Origin: an uncultured Lachnospiraceae bacterium
GTDB taxonomy: Bacteria; Bacillota; Clostridia; Lachnospirales; Lachnospiraceae
Assembly (NCBI GenBank): GCA_910576535.1
Contig: CAJTKK010000012.1
Span: 1-64,000, forward strand
Direction: 5' to 3'
DNA: 64,000 nt
How positions within the stretch are numbered: position 1 is the first letter of the stretch; every line of letters begins with the position of its first letter. Below are positions 7,555-16,484 of the stretch, in pieces. Position numbers and translations under genes: made by a program. Below the pieces are notes generated by a model, which saw only the letters and a program-made list of their open reading frames with translations, made no database searches and had not been told where the DNA came from.

Positions 7555-8859
7555 CTAAATCTTATTAAACGGCTCCTTATAGGCGCCGGTTTCCCCCAGT
7601 TCTTCTTCGATCCTAAGAAGCTGGTTATATTTCGCTACCCTGTCGGACCGGCAGGGCGCTCCGGTTTTGATCTGGCCGGCATTTACCGCTACTGCCAAGT
7701 CAGCAATAAAAGTATCTTCCGTTTCCCCTGACCGGTGGGAAATCACTGCCCGGTATGCGTTCTTATGCGCCATTTCAATTGCCTCCATCGCCTCCGATAC
7801 AGTGCCGATCTGGTTTACTTTCACTAAGATCGCATTAGCGACTTGTAATTTAATCCCTGCATCCAGCCGTTTTGTATTGGTAACAAATAAATCATCGCCT
7901 ACCAGTTGGATTTTTCCTCCCAGCCGCCCCGTCAATTCTTTCCATCCGTCCCAATCGTCCTCGGCCAGTCCATCTTCAATAGAAATAATGGGGAATTTTT
8001 CGATTAACTCTTCATAATAGGAAATCATCTCAGCCGTATCCCTGACTACTTCACTGCCTGTCAGCCTGCTCTCACCCGGAAAATGATACATACCCGTTTT
8101 CTCATTATATAGTTCGCTGCTGGCCACATCCAACGCAATTTTAATGTCCTGCCCGGGAATATATTTGCTCGTTTCTATGGCTTCCACAATCAAAGAAAGA
8201 ACCGCCTCTGCATCCGGCAGATCCGGCGCAAAACCTCCCTCGTCCCCTACCCCGGTGGACAAGCCTCTGTCATTTAATATTTTTTTCAGGTTATGATAAA
8301 TTTCTGCGCAAATCCGCAGGCCGTCCGCAAAGTTTTCCGCTTGGACCGGCATAATCATAAACTCCTGAAAATCCACCGTATTTGCCGCATGTTTCCCGCC
8401 ATTTAAAATGTTCATCATCGGCACGGGAAGCAGCCTTGGATGTACCCCTCCCAAATACCGGTAAAGGGGCATTTCCAAGGCTTCAGCCGCCGCCCTGGCA
8501 CATGCCATCGAAACGCCTAAAGTTGCATTTGCCCCTAAATTTCCTTTGTTGTCAGTGCCGTCTGTTTCCAGCAGGATCCGGTCAATCAGGCTCTGTTCCA
8601 GCACATTTTTCCCTACCAGGGCATCCCGCAACTTTGTGTTGATATTTTTCACTGCATTTTTTACACCCAGCCCATAATATCTGGTTTCCCCGTCCCTTAA
8701 CTCTACCGCCTCAAAACGGCCTGTGCTCGCTCCCGAAGGAACCGCGGCACGCCCTACGATACTGCCTTCTACCGTCACTTCCGCCTCCACGGTTGGATTA
8801 CCTCTGGAATCCAGGATCTCCCTTCCGCGGACGTCCGTAATTTTTAAATATAGATTCAT
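7555..8859 (-). CDS. eno: Enolase
   Basis: Enolase converts 2-phosphoglycerate to phosphoenolpyruvate in glycolysis. The 434-residue protein shows DSRGNPTVEAEV at the N terminus, the flexible-loop SGASTGRFEAVELRDG, the metal ligands in ALDVASSEL, SIEDGLAEDDW and VGDDLFVTN, and the family signature with SHRSGETEDTFIADLAV. The start is the Met before NLYLK, with GGAGG five bases upstream; the extra 24 residues of the open frame are not family-like. The next glycolytic gene upstream in the pathway, gpmI, is 5 kb away on the same strand. Confidence 0.98.
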   Translation of the reverse strand: MNLYLKITDVRGREILDSRGNPTVEAEVTVEGSIVGRAAVPSGASTGRFEAVELRDGETRYYGLGVKNAVKNINTKLRDALVGKNVLEQSLIDRILLETDGTDNKGNLGANATLGVSMACARAAAEALEMPLYRYLGGVHPRLLPVPMMNILNGGKHAANTVDFQEFMIMPVQAENFADGLRICAEIYHNLKKILNDRGLSTGVGDEGGFAPDLPDAEAVLSLIVEAIETSKYIPGQDIKIALDVASSELYNEKTGMYHFPGESRLTGSEVVRDTAEMISYYEELIEKFPIISIEDGLAEDDWDGWKELTGRLGGKIQLVGDDLFVTNTKRLDAGIKLQVANAILVKVNQIGTVSEAMEAIEMAHKNAYRAVISHRSGETEDTFIADLAVAVNAGQIKTGAPCRSDRVAKYNQLLRIEEELGETGAYKEPFNKI

Positions 8860-9045
8860 AGCTTCCTCCATTCCTGCCAGCCTGTCATCCAAGGCCTGCA
8901 CCCAGATTCTTGTGCAAAAATTAATCCGCACTCTGTATAAACTATTTCCTCTATATTTATTTCCTTATTTCAAAAAATCATTCCTCCATGTTTTCTGCAA
9001 GATAATTCCGCACCCGGTAAAGTATAGGAAAGCGCCGTCTTCTCT

Positions 9046-11181
9046 TCATTTATATGCAGTTTCATTCTCCAGCCAGGAAGGAATCCTATCCGTGATAAGA
9101 TATGCGCTGGAAGATCCCCGGTACACGGCGCTGTCCGCTTGCCCGTCTTTGTACTGCACCGTCACGCTATAATCGCCATTTACTGTACCCGGCAATTTCC
9201 ATGCCATTGATAACTCCCTATGGTACAACGCCCCCACTAATTCATCTATTTTTTCTTTCTCCGTATACGTCTTAGTCACTGACGTATCCACCGAATGCAT
9301 AAACAATGAAGCCTGCGCTTCCCCTATCTCCGCCAGCTTCTGCTTATATATGGCATCCCGTTCCTTTGAATGCTCATTGCAGACTGTAATGCTTGCAATA
9401 TTTTCCGTATCCAAGGGTTCCATTGCGTTAACTCCCCGCTCTTTCAAAAAAGCAAGGACATTGGTAAAAGAAGGATATATATCATACCCAGACCAGCCTC
9501 CCCCGTTCTGTGCCACCGCAAAATCTATTTCAATCCTCCCGCAGGCAAATTCATCCCGCATACTAGTATAAGAGAGGTTCTGCATATCTTTTTTCCATGC
9601 TTCCCGTAAAGTTTCCCAATCTTCAGGAGGCAGATTATCAACCCTGAACCCGCTGCTAAAAGTCAGTTCATCTACTTTATATTCTCTAAGATGCGCAAAA
9701 CTGTCATCATCATAAAGCTGATAGGCCATTTTTTTATATTCTTCTGAGCCAATCACTCTGTTTAACAGGTCTTCCTGCTGGGCGCTGACTGCAAAATTCC
9801 TCCAGACAGTCTTCCCGTCTTTCATCCGGTATGCGATGTCAAGCCAAACGACGCCATCCTCACCGTTTGCTTTATTTTGGGACAATCCGCAAATGGCCTC
9901 TATATCCGTCACGCCCGGCTTGGACAAGGCATAATCCGCCGGATCTATATAGTGCATATTTTCATCCAAATAATGACCCCAGCGGTTAGCATCGTAAAAC
10001 AGGAAGGAAGCGGATTCAATTTTTTCCGGCGAAGGCGTCCACGCATCATAGCCAGTAAGGTCAAAAGCAAAAATACAAAAAATGACTGCCGTACATCCCC
10101 CTGAAATTAAAATCTGGTATTTTTTGCGGAAAGCGGCTTTTAAATCCGCTTCGTATATCACCTCAATAATACAATTGCTCAAAATCACTGCCATTACTAT
10201 TCCAAAAATGGCAAAACCGCCATTAGAACCTGCGAAATTGCTGATAACCCAGACCATCCCAAGGCTAAAAGGCACTGTAAGAAAAAGCTTCACCGCCGCT
10301 TTTGTTTTCTCAAAAGCCATTGCTTTCCCTGCGGCTTCGGCCGGCCTTTTTATATAGCAGAAATAAGCAATGCCAATAAAAGCCGCCGTCATGAACAGCG
10401 CTGCAAAAAGGGAAGGCATAGACGACCACAAAGCACGCCCCATTTTTTCCCCTGCCGTATCCACAGCCTCCATTACCCCCATTACCCATGACAATGGCGA
10501 TAGATAAAGTGTGTCGTCTGTAGAATAAGCGGAATAATAAGAGAAGAAACCTCTTTGGTATTCCTGCAGGATCAAACGCACCGACAATTCATAGACCAGA
10601 AAAATCAGAACGGCAAATACTGTAATAATAAATTTTCCTGTCATCATCACTGCAATCAGCGCCAGCCCATAAACCCCTAAAAAAAGAACAAGCTCCAAAA
10701 CCATAGCAATCATTGCCGCTATGAAATTATGCCCGTTCATTCCTCCGCTTATCCATGCAGCCAAAATAGCCAAAAACAAATTCAGAACATAAGGCACAAA
10801 GAAAATTAACACACCATTCATAAAAATAACAACAAACCTTTGGGATTTCTTTACCGGAACGCTATGATACATATCGACTTTTTTCCTGCTATATAAATAA
10901 GAAAATCCTTGTATTGCACATATAATGGCAATAACAGCTACAGCGAATACAATTGCACCGTTATTGTAGGTCAGCCATTCATACGCCGCATTGGTAAGAC
11001 GTTCCTTAGCCGCAGCGCCGGTCAGCCCGTCGATACGGTTATGCCCCTGTTTCCGGCTCATCAGCATAGCCATGCATACCGGATAATAAAAAAACCAGAA
11101 CAATACGGATATCATCCAAAGCCATATTCTGCGCTTGTTGTTTTCCCTCATGCTAGCCCAAAATGAGTTTTTTGATATCAT
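9046..11181 (-). CDS. ABC transporter permease with large extracytoplasmic domain
   Basis: This is the membrane subunit of an exporter-type ABC system, 711 residues. The N-terminal 375 residues hold about nine to ten hydrophobic helices, the first at about 17-40 and the next at 75-100. The remaining 330 residues form a mostly soluble domain with repeated aromatic and charged patterns, matching the layout of the ABC-2 permeases with a DUF6449-like tail common in clostridia (assignment from memory). It overlaps the ATPase gene by 29 bases and has GGAGG before its ATG. With the GntR regulator upstream this is a YtrA-type operon; in Bacillus such systems respond to cell-wall stress, but the substrate here is unknown. 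Confidence 0.85.
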   Translation of the reverse strand: MISKNSFWASMRENNKRRIWLWMISVLFWFFYYPVCMAMLMSRKQGHNRIDGLTGAAAKERLTNAAYEWLTYNNGAIVFAVAVIAIICAIQGFSYLYSRKKVDMYHSVPVKKSQRFVVIFMNGVLIFFVPYVLNLFLAILAAWISGGMNGHNFIAAMIAMVLELVLFLGVYGLALIAVMMTGKFIITVFAVLIFLVYELSVRLILQEYQRGFFSYYSAYSTDDTLYLSPLSWVMGVMEAVDTAGEKMGRALWSSMPSLFAALFMTAAFIGIAYFCYIKRPAEAAGKAMAFEKTKAAVKLFLTVPFSLGMVWVISNFAGSNGGFAIFGIVMAVILSNCIIEVIYEADLKAAFRKKYQILISGGCTAVIFCIFAFDLTGYDAWTPSPEKIESASFLFYDANRWGHYLDENMHYIDPADYALSKPGVTDIEAICGLSQNKANGEDGVVWLDIAYRMKDGKTVWRNFAVSAQQEDLLNRVIGSEEYKKMAYQLYDDDSFAHLREYKVDELTFSSGFRVDNLPPEDWETLREAWKKDMQNLSYTSMRDEFACGRIEIDFAVAQNGGGWSGYDIYPSFTNVLAFLKERGVNAMEPLDTENIASITVCNEHSKERDAIYKQKLAEIGEAQASLFMHSVDTSVTKTYTEKEKIDELVGALYHRELSMAWKLPGTVNGDYSVTVQYKDGQADSAVYRGSSSAYLITDRIPSWLENETAYK

Positions 11182-12058
11182 ATCCTGTCACCTCCGTTTC
11201 ACTAATAAATATCTCTTCCAAAGAAAGAGGCAGCGCCTCAAAAAATACCGTATCCACCGTGGCAAACCGTCCGGCAATTTCTTCCCTCGTCCCTCTTACC
11301 GTCAGAGTTTGCAGCGACCCCCTTTCCTCCTGTTTCACTACATCCAGCCCATCTAACACCTTTTTTCCATCCTCCCCTGATGCAAATACGCATTGCACTT
11401 TCTGGATATTGCATTTCATATCTTCCAGATCTTTGGATAAAAGGACTCCTCCTTTATGCAAAAGCCCCACATGGTCGCAGATATCTTCCAGCTCCCTTAA
11501 ATTATGGGAAGCAATAATAGGCGTCAGCCCCCTGTTTTCCATTTCCTTCGCAAAAATGCTTTTTATCCCTTGGCGCATTACCGGGTCAAGCCCGTCAAAA
11601 GTCTCATCGCACAGCAAATACCTTGTGCCGGAACAAATACCGCATAAAAGCGCCAGTTGTTTTTTCATCCCTTTAGAGAACGTATTAATTTTCCTTTTTC
11701 TCTCCAGGCCAAATCCATCCAGATATTGATAGAATTTCTCTTTGTTAAAATTTTCATATACGGAAGAAAAATATTTTTCCATATCCGCTGCGTTTGCATT
11801 CGCAAAAAAATAAGGTTCATCCGCTATAAAAAATATCTTTTTCTTCGCCTCCACCTGGTCAAAAACGGGAATCCCGTCTACCTCGATGCTTCCCCCATCC
11901 GCTTTCAGCACTCCTGCTATCATCCGTAGCACAGTGCTTTTTCCTGCACCGTTGGTTCCGATCAGGCCGAATACCGTGTCTTCTTTCATCTGAACGCTCA
12001 CCCGGTCTACAGCCAGTACATCCCCAAATGATTTGCTGATATTTTTTATTTCAATCAT
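11153..12058 (-). CDS. ABC transporter ATP-binding protein
   Basis: This ATPase powers the adjacent permease. The 301-residue protein has a Walker A GTNGAGKST at 34-42, the signature FSKGMKKQL at 127-135 (a degenerate LSGGQ typical of this subfamily), Walker B YLLCDETF at 147-154 and the switch His in ASHN at 183-186. The last 90 residues are an accessory domain. It overlaps the permease gene and follows the GntR gene by about 90 bases. Those 90 bases contain two short palindromes that resemble the operator upstream of the GntR gene. Confidence 0.93.
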   Translation of the reverse strand: MIEIKNISKSFGDVLAVDRVSVQMKEDTVFGLIGTNGAGKSTVLRMIAGVLKADGGSIEVDGIPVFDQVEAKKKIFFIADEPYFFANANAADMEKYFSSVYENFNKEKFYQYLDGFGLERKRKINTFSKGMKKQLALLCGICSGTRYLLCDETFDGLDPVMRQGIKSIFAKEMENRGLTPIIASHNLRELEDICDHVGLLHKGGVLLSKDLEDMKCNIQKVQCVFASGEDGKKVLDGLDVVKQEERGSLQTLTVRGTREEIAGRFATVDTVFFEALPLSLEEIFISETEVTGYDIKKLILG

Positions 12059-12122
12059 CTTGCCTCTCCTCCCTTTCCATTACAGCAAAGCCTCCGCCTT
12101 CCTGCTTCTTTTGGTATGCCAG

Positions 12123-12139
12123 ACTGTACAGTTAACTGT
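12123..12139. promoter_or_regulatory. Overlapping palindromes between the GntR and ABC genes
   Basis: ACTGTACAGT (12123-12132) and ACAGTTAACTGT (12128-12139) are perfect overlapping palindromes. They use the same ACAGT/ACTGT half-sites as the dyad at 12534-12549 upstream of the GntR gene, so they may be a second binding site for the same regulator. Confidence 0.45.
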
Positions 12140-12147
12140 TCCCCTGC

Positions 12148-12507
12148 CTATTCGTCTATTTTTTGAAGGCACTCCATAAAATCCGTCTTTGTCATACCCA
12201 GTTCTTTCCCTTCCTTGTAAAGGACTATCATCCTGCTTTTCAGCTCTTCTTTCCTTTCGCTCAAAAGGTTTTTATTATCAGAGATAAAGTTCCCCCTCCC
12301 TTTTACTACATAAAGATAGCCCTGCCGCTCCAGCTCCGCATATGCCTTTTGAATCGTATTGGGATTGATGGAAAGCTCCACCGCCAGGCTTCTGACCGAC
12401 GGCATCTGCTCATCTTTCTGCAGGATGCCTTTTAATATAAGCAATTTAAACTTTTCTACAATTTGCTCATAAATAGGCCTGGTATCCTTATAATCCAGAA
12501 TTATCAT
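12148..12507 (-). CDS. GntR-family regulator, YtrA subfamily
   Basis: This is a short 119-residue GntR protein: a winged-helix DNA-binding domain at about 8-75 (RPIYEQIVEKFKLLI, QMPSVRSLAVELSINPNTIQKAYAELERQGYL split over the helix-turn-helix), followed by a short helical dimerisation tail, as in YtrA. It lacks the long ligand domain of other GntR groups. The start is the ATG at 12507, with AGGAG five bases upstream; a GTG two codons earlier is less likely. It leads the ABC operon and probably represses it and itself through the dyad at 12534-12549. Confidence 0.93.
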   Translation of the reverse strand: MIILDYKDTRPIYEQIVEKFKLLILKGILQKDEQMPSVRSLAVELSINPNTIQKAYAELERQGYLYVVKGRGNFISDNKNLLSERKEELKSRMIVLYKEGKELGMTKTDFMECLQKIDE

Positions 12508-12533
12508 ACGCACTCCTTCCTTCTTTCTTTTCT

Positions 12534-12549
12534 TACAGTTTATACTGTA
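12534..12549. promoter_or_regulatory. Likely GntR operator
   Basis: The perfect dyad TACAGT-TTAT-ACTGTA lies about 14-29 bases after the predicted transcription start of the GntR-ABC operon and upstream of the ribosome binding site. Thirteen bases before it on the minus strand stands AGTGTA, a near-mirror of TACAGT, so the regulator may contact a wider array. Confidence 0.6.
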
Positions 12550-12569
12550 CTATCACTATTAATACACTT

Positions 12570-12598
12570 AATATACAACTATCTTATTTATTTGTCAA
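12570..12598 (-). promoter_or_regulatory. Promoter of the GntR-ABC operon
   Basis: The minus strand reads TTGACA (12593-12598), a 17-base spacer and TATATT (12570-12575). The start of transcription would fall near 12563, about 55 bases before the GntR start codon. Confidence 0.8.
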
Positions 12599-12669
12599 CA
12601 GAATCCGGAAATCAAAAAAATTGCCATCCGGAAAACATCCCCATCCGGATAACCTATTGCTTTCCATGC

Positions 12670-12698
12670 TTGATGCAAAATACAGCATATGATATACT
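12670..12698 (+). promoter_or_regulatory. Plus-strand promoter upstream of the MFS gene
   Basis: TTGATG (12670-12675), 17-base spacer and TATACT (12693-12698). It is about 300 bases before the MFS start, so it predicts a long leader that contains the inverted repeat at 12934-12956. Confidence 0.55.
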
Positions 12699-12933
12699 AA
12701 ATACGGAACCGAAACGAAGAAAAATCAAAAAAGGAATGGTATTCTTATGAAAAATAAACCCACCTAAACGCCATACTGGATCATCGTGCGCAAGCATAGG
12801 ACATTGCAGGGCTAATTTCAAATTAAAATCCGGGCGACAAAAGACCCGGCGCCATTTGGTTATTTTCACAAAAGGCAGCCGTGGAATAGAACATCTGCTG
12901 ACTATTCAAAAAATGCGCAAAAACGTTGGATGT

Positions 12934-12956
12934 AAAAGTGCATGAACTGCACTTTT
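12934..12956. repeat. Perfect 9-bp inverted repeat upstream of the MFS gene
   Basis: AAAAGTGCA and TGCACTTTT flank a five-base loop TGAAC. It could be an operator for a regulator encoded elsewhere or an RNA hairpin, since GTTT follows it on the plus strand. It lies about 40 bases before the chosen start codon. Confidence 0.6.
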
Positions 12957-12993
12957 GTTTGTGTATGAAAAAATGGAAAGGGTTTATTCATCA

Positions 12994-14136
12994 ATGAAAC
13001 GGAATATTTATCTTATGTATGCCATTGCTTTACTGCAAGGCATGGTATTTTATGGGCCTGTCGCTACATTATACAGACAGGCGCAAGGCATATCTATTTT
13101 TCAGATTACTGTGATTGAAAGCATTTCTTTTGCTTTCTGTATTTTACTGGAAATCCCATGGGGAATTGCAGCCGATAAAATCGGATATAGAAAAACGCTT
13201 ATCTTTTGTTGCTTTCTGTATTTCTTTTCAAAAATCGTATTTTGGCAGGCTACAGATTTTCCTGGGTTTTTAACAGAACGCATCATGCTTAGCGTTGTAT
13301 TGGCAGGCTTTTCCGGTGTAGATACCAGCATTCTTTATCTTTCCAGCAAAGGCAAAGACAGCCAAAAAGTTTTTGGAATATACAACAGCCTGCAAATGGC
13401 AGGGGCATTGGCAGCCGCTGCTGTATTTACCCTCTTTGTCAAAGAAAACTATAAGCTCTCAGGCCTGCTTACCGTAATTAGCTATGGAATTGCTGCGCTT
13501 TTTTCATTAGGGGTAACCGAGGTAAAAAGCCAGGCATCCGGCAAAATATGCATACGCCAGTTTAAGGCTGTTTTACTCGAGACGCTGCATAATAAAAATT
13601 TGCTTCTTTTTTTACTTTTAACCGCCTTTTTAACCGAAACCCACCAGACCATTACTGTTTTTCTCAATCAAATGCAATATGAAAAATGCGGCTTAAGCAA
13701 TTCTGCAATAGGATATCTTTATATTGCAGCCACATTCATTGGCACATGCGGGTTCTGCTCTGCCCGGATTACAAAAAAAGCCGGGGTAAAATCTGCAGGA
13801 ATTCTTTTTTGCAGCATGTACGCTGTTTGCTGTACGATCCTTGCTTTATCCAAACATGCCCTTCCCTCTGTCTGCGGAATCTTCCTTCTGCGCTTTTCGG
13901 ACACCCTGTTTCAGCCTTTCCGGACAGAAATCCAGAATCAGCAGGTTCATGCCCAATACCGGGCTACCGCATTAAGCATCCATGCCATGATCATAGACAG
14001 CGCCGCCATTGCCACCAATCTGCTTTATGGTTCGTTCGCTCAGGCAAGACTGCCGCTGGCCTTTTCTTTTGGCATAGCGCTTTGCGCTGCCAGCCTGATT
14101 CTATTTTTCATCTGGCACCGGAACATGCATACATAA
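12994..14136 (+). CDS. Major facilitator superfamily transporter
   Basis: A 12-helix secondary transporter of about 380 residues in the cytoplasmic membrane. The first helix starts at once (IYLMYAIALLQGMVFYG). The loop after helix 2 carries IPWGIAADKIGYRKTL, the MFS motif A, and later helices are evenly spaced hydrophobic blocks. The protein resembles the small drug-efflux-like MFS group of Firmicutes; the substrate is unknown. The open frame extends 13 codons upstream from a TTG, but the Met at 12994 starts just before helix 1 and has GGAAAGGG 11 bases upstream. It is a lone gene, ended by a region shared with the gpmI terminator. Confidence 0.88.
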   Translation: MKRNIYLMYAIALLQGMVFYGPVATLYRQAQGISIFQITVIESISFAFCILLEIPWGIAADKIGYRKTLIFCCFLYFFSKIVFWQATDFPGFLTERIMLSVVLAGFSGVDTSILYLSSKGKDSQKVFGIYNSLQMAGALAAAAVFTLFVKENYKLSGLLTVISYGIAALFSLGVTEVKSQASGKICIRQFKAVLLETLHNKNLLLFLLLTAFLTETHQTITVFLNQMQYEKCGLSNSAIGYLYIAATFIGTCGFCSARITKKAGVKSAGILFCSMYAVCCTILALSKHALPSVCGIFLLRFSDTLFQPFRTEIQNQQVHAQYRATALSIHAMIIDSAAIATNLLYGSFAQARLPLAFSFGIALCAASLILFFIWHRNMHT

Positions 14137-14195
14137 GCGCCCGAATTTTGGGTCTTTTCTGTGCGGAAAATCTATACTGCAATCCCTTTCTACGC

Positions 14196-14234
14196 AAAAC
14201 TGCCGCCGCAGGACTCCAGTTCCTGCAGCGGCAG
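14196..14234 (-). terminator. Terminator of gpmI
   Basis: A 14-base-pair stem (CTGCCGCTGCAGGA with TCCTGCGGCGGCAG on the minus strand, one G-U pair, seven-base loop) is followed by TTTT. It lies about 45 bases after the gpmI stop. The stem would also slow transcription coming from the MFS gene. Confidence 0.8.
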
Positions 14235-14280
14235 CCTATCTGATCATACGCACCATAAAAAGATTCTTTCCGATGGCACA

Positions 14281-15825
14281 TTATTTCTTTATCAGCAAAG
14301 ATTTCCCTGTCATTTCCTCCGGCTGCTTCCTCCCCATGATTTCAATCATCGTAGGAATAATATCCGCCAGGCAGCCGCCTTCCCTTAAGGTATACTCTTT
14401 GTCATAGTTGACAAGGATAAACGGCACCGGGTTAGTCGTATGGGCAGTAAAAGGTTCACCGGTCTCATAATCCACAAGCTGTTCCGCATTGCCATGATCC
14501 GCACAGATAAACATCGCGCCGCCTGCTTCTTTTACCGCTTCCACTGCTTTTCCTACGCATTCATCCACCGCTTCCACTGCTTTAATGGCCGCCGCTTCCA
14601 CGCCTGTGTGACCAACCATATCCGGGTTTGCGAAATTAATGATAATCACATCATATTTGCCGGATTTAATAGCCTCTACCAGTTTCCCGCATACTTCATA
14701 AGCGCTCATTTGCGGTTTCAAGTCATAGGTAGCCACATCTTTGGGGGAATTCACAAGAATCCTGTCTTCCCCTTCGTTCGGTTCCTCCACCCCTCCATTA
14801 AAGAAAAAGGTTACATGGGCATATTTCTCCGTCTCTGCAATTCTGGCCTGAGTCATATGGTTCGCCGCAAGCCATTCCCCAAAGGTATTCTCCACACTAA
14901 TTTTATGGAACGCCACTTCTTTATTGGGGATGGTAGGGTCATAATCGGAAAAACATACATAGGTCAAATCCAGCCTTTCCCCCCTGTCAAAAGCAGTAAA
15001 TTCATCATTGCAGAAACACCTTGTAATCTCCCTTGCCCGGTCAGGCCTGAAATTAAAGAAAATCACGGAATCCTTATCTTTGATCGTAGCCACCGGAACC
15101 CCGTCTTTTACGACAACAGAAGGTTTCACAAATTCATCCGTTTCCCCTCTTGCATATGATTCTGCGATCGCTGCCGGCCCGCCCGCTGCAGTCAGGCCCT
15201 CGCCCTTGGTCAGAGCGTCATATGCAAGCTTTACCCTATCATAGTTATTATCCCTGTCCATTGCGTAATAACGGCCCATTACAGAAGCTACTTCCCCTAC
15301 GCCGATTTCCTTCATCTTCTCTTCGAGTTCTTCCACATAGCCTTTGCCGCTTTCCGGCGGCGTATCCCTTCCATCTAAGAAGCAGTGGACATATACTTTA
15401 GAAAGCCCGTTTCTTTTCGCCAGTTCCAAAATCCCGTAAATGTGTGTATTATGGCTGTGTACGCCGCCATCGGATACAAGGCCGAACATATGCAGGGCAG
15501 AATCATTCGCCTTACAATTATTTACTGCATCCATCAATGCCGGATTCTCAAAAAAAGTCCCGTCCTGAATCTCTTTCGTGATTCTTGTCAATTCCTGATA
15601 TACAATACGTCCGGCTCCCATATTCAGATGCCCCACTTCCGAATTGCCCATCTGGCCTTCCGGAAGGCCTACTGCCATGCCGCTGGCATTCCCTTTTACA
15701 AAAGGACACTCCTTCATCAAACCGTCCATTACCGGCGTATTCGCTTCTGCCACCGCATTGCCGTCTTTTCTGTCATTCAGCCCATAGCCGTCAAGAATCA
15801 TTAACACTGTTGGTTTCTTGCTCAT
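14281..15825 (-). CDS. gpmI: 2,3-bisphosphoglycerate-independent phosphoglycerate mutase
   Basis: iPGM interconverts 3- and 2-phosphoglycerate in glycolysis using two manganese ions. The 514-residue protein has LMILDGYGLN with the first metal-binding Asp, the catalytic Ser in GNSEVGHLNMGAGR (near residue 62), RPDRAREI, and the C-terminal metal site CADHGNAEQL. Length is typical. The start has GGAGAAGAGG upstream and a clear promoter about 130 bases before it. It stands as a single-gene unit between its promoter and terminator. Confidence 0.98.
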   Translation of the reverse strand: MSKKPTVLMILDGYGLNDRKDGNAVAEANTPVMDGLMKECPFVKGNASGMAVGLPEGQMGNSEVGHLNMGAGRIVYQELTRITKEIQDGTFFENPALMDAVNNCKANDSALHMFGLVSDGGVHSHNTHIYGILELAKRNGLSKVYVHCFLDGRDTPPESGKGYVEELEEKMKEIGVGEVASVMGRYYAMDRDNNYDRVKLAYDALTKGEGLTAAGGPAAIAESYARGETDEFVKPSVVVKDGVPVATIKDKDSVIFFNFRPDRAREITRCFCNDEFTAFDRGERLDLTYVCFSDYDPTIPNKEVAFHKISVENTFGEWLAANHMTQARIAETEKYAHVTFFFNGGVEEPNEGEDRILVNSPKDVATYDLKPQMSAYEVCGKLVEAIKSGKYDVIIINFANPDMVGHTGVEAAAIKAVEAVDECVGKAVEAVKEAGGAMFICADHGNAEQLVDYETGEPFTAHTTNPVPFILVNYDKEYTLREGGCLADIIPTMIEIMGRKQPEEMTGKSLLIKK

Positions 15826-15954
15826 TTTCCTCTTCTCCTTTTTCTATATTTTACCATTTCTTATCCCTTACTTCCCATGCTGCTTTTCTAAGCCGCTCAA
15901 ACACGGATAAAAATACCGTTTCACTCTCACGGCATATATTATAATCCGTCTGTA

Positions 15955-15983
15955 ATTATACCCATTTTTTCTGCTGTTGTAAA
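15955..15983 (-). promoter_or_regulatory. Promoter of gpmI
   Basis: The minus strand has TTTACA (15978-15983), 17 bases and TATAAT (15955-15960). It predicts an untranslated leader of about 120 bases before gpmI, in which I see no known riboswitch. Confidence 0.7.
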
Positions 15984-16025
15984 TATAGAAATGCACGCCG
16001 GCATGAGCTTTGCCTTCTGACAACA

Positions 16026-16409
16026 TTATATCGTAATTTCAATCTGATTCCCTTCCAGATCCAGGATACAGCTTTCATAATACCCGTCCCCGGTCACCCT
16101 GGGACCGCTGATTACTTCATATCCATCCGTTTTCAGGCGTTTTGTCAGCTCATCCACCTTTTCCTTGCTTCCTACGCTAAAAGCAACATGGATATAGCCC
16201 GTTTGAGTCATTTTCTTTTCATTGCCCTCCATATCCGGCCTATTCATAATCTCCAGTCTGGCTCCATCCGTAAATGACAGAAAATAAGTACGTAAACCTG
16301 TTTTGGGATTATAATACCCTGCATTTGGGACAGCCTCCAAATATTTCATAAAAAAATTTTTTGCATTTTCCAAATCGTCCACATACAATGCTACATGTTC
16401 TATTTTCAT
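16026..16409 (-). CDS. VOC-superfamily protein (glyoxalase-like)
   Basis: A 127-residue protein of the vicinal oxygen chelate fold. It shows the paired beta-alpha-beta modules: MKIEHVALYVDDLENAKNF at the start with the first metal-site His, the middle strand RLEIMNRP with a Glu ligand, a second-module His in GYIHVAFSV, and a final Glu in GNQIEITI. This is the ligand pattern of glyoxalase I-type metal enzymes. The exact substrate is open; close relatives are annotated lactoylglutathione lyase without proof. The start is the Met before KIEHV, with GAGG upstream; the longer frame is unlikely. The gene follows the sugar acetyltransferase by 75 bases and may share its transcript. Confidence 0.88.
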   Translation of the reverse strand: MKIEHVALYVDDLENAKNFFMKYLEAVPNAGYYNPKTGLRTYFLSFTDGARLEIMNRPDMEGNEKKMTQTGYIHVAFSVGSKEKVDELTKRLKTDGYEVISGPRVTGDGYYESCILDLEGNQIEITI

Positions 16410-16484
16410 TTTTATCCTCATTTCCCACTGCTTTCCAGACATAACGGGTTTGCGGAAAGCAGCGCCAAAACACAGACTGCACGG

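Larger units (their letters stand above)
12599..12993. other. Long intergenic region with no recognised gene
   Basis: About 390 bases separate the GntR promoter from the MFS gene. It holds a plus-strand promoter (12670-12698), three short CATCCGG or ATCCGG repeats near 12603-12650, a tiny open frame of six codons at 12747 preceded by AAGGA, and an inverted repeat (12934-12956). The plus strand has a frame that would be open apart from two stop codons, which could be a decayed gene. I cannot name it. Confidence 0.4.

Noticed and set aside
14440..15159. 239-codon plus-strand frame
   Set aside because: Antisense to gpmI, whose protein is unambiguous. Long antisense frames here follow from codon bias.
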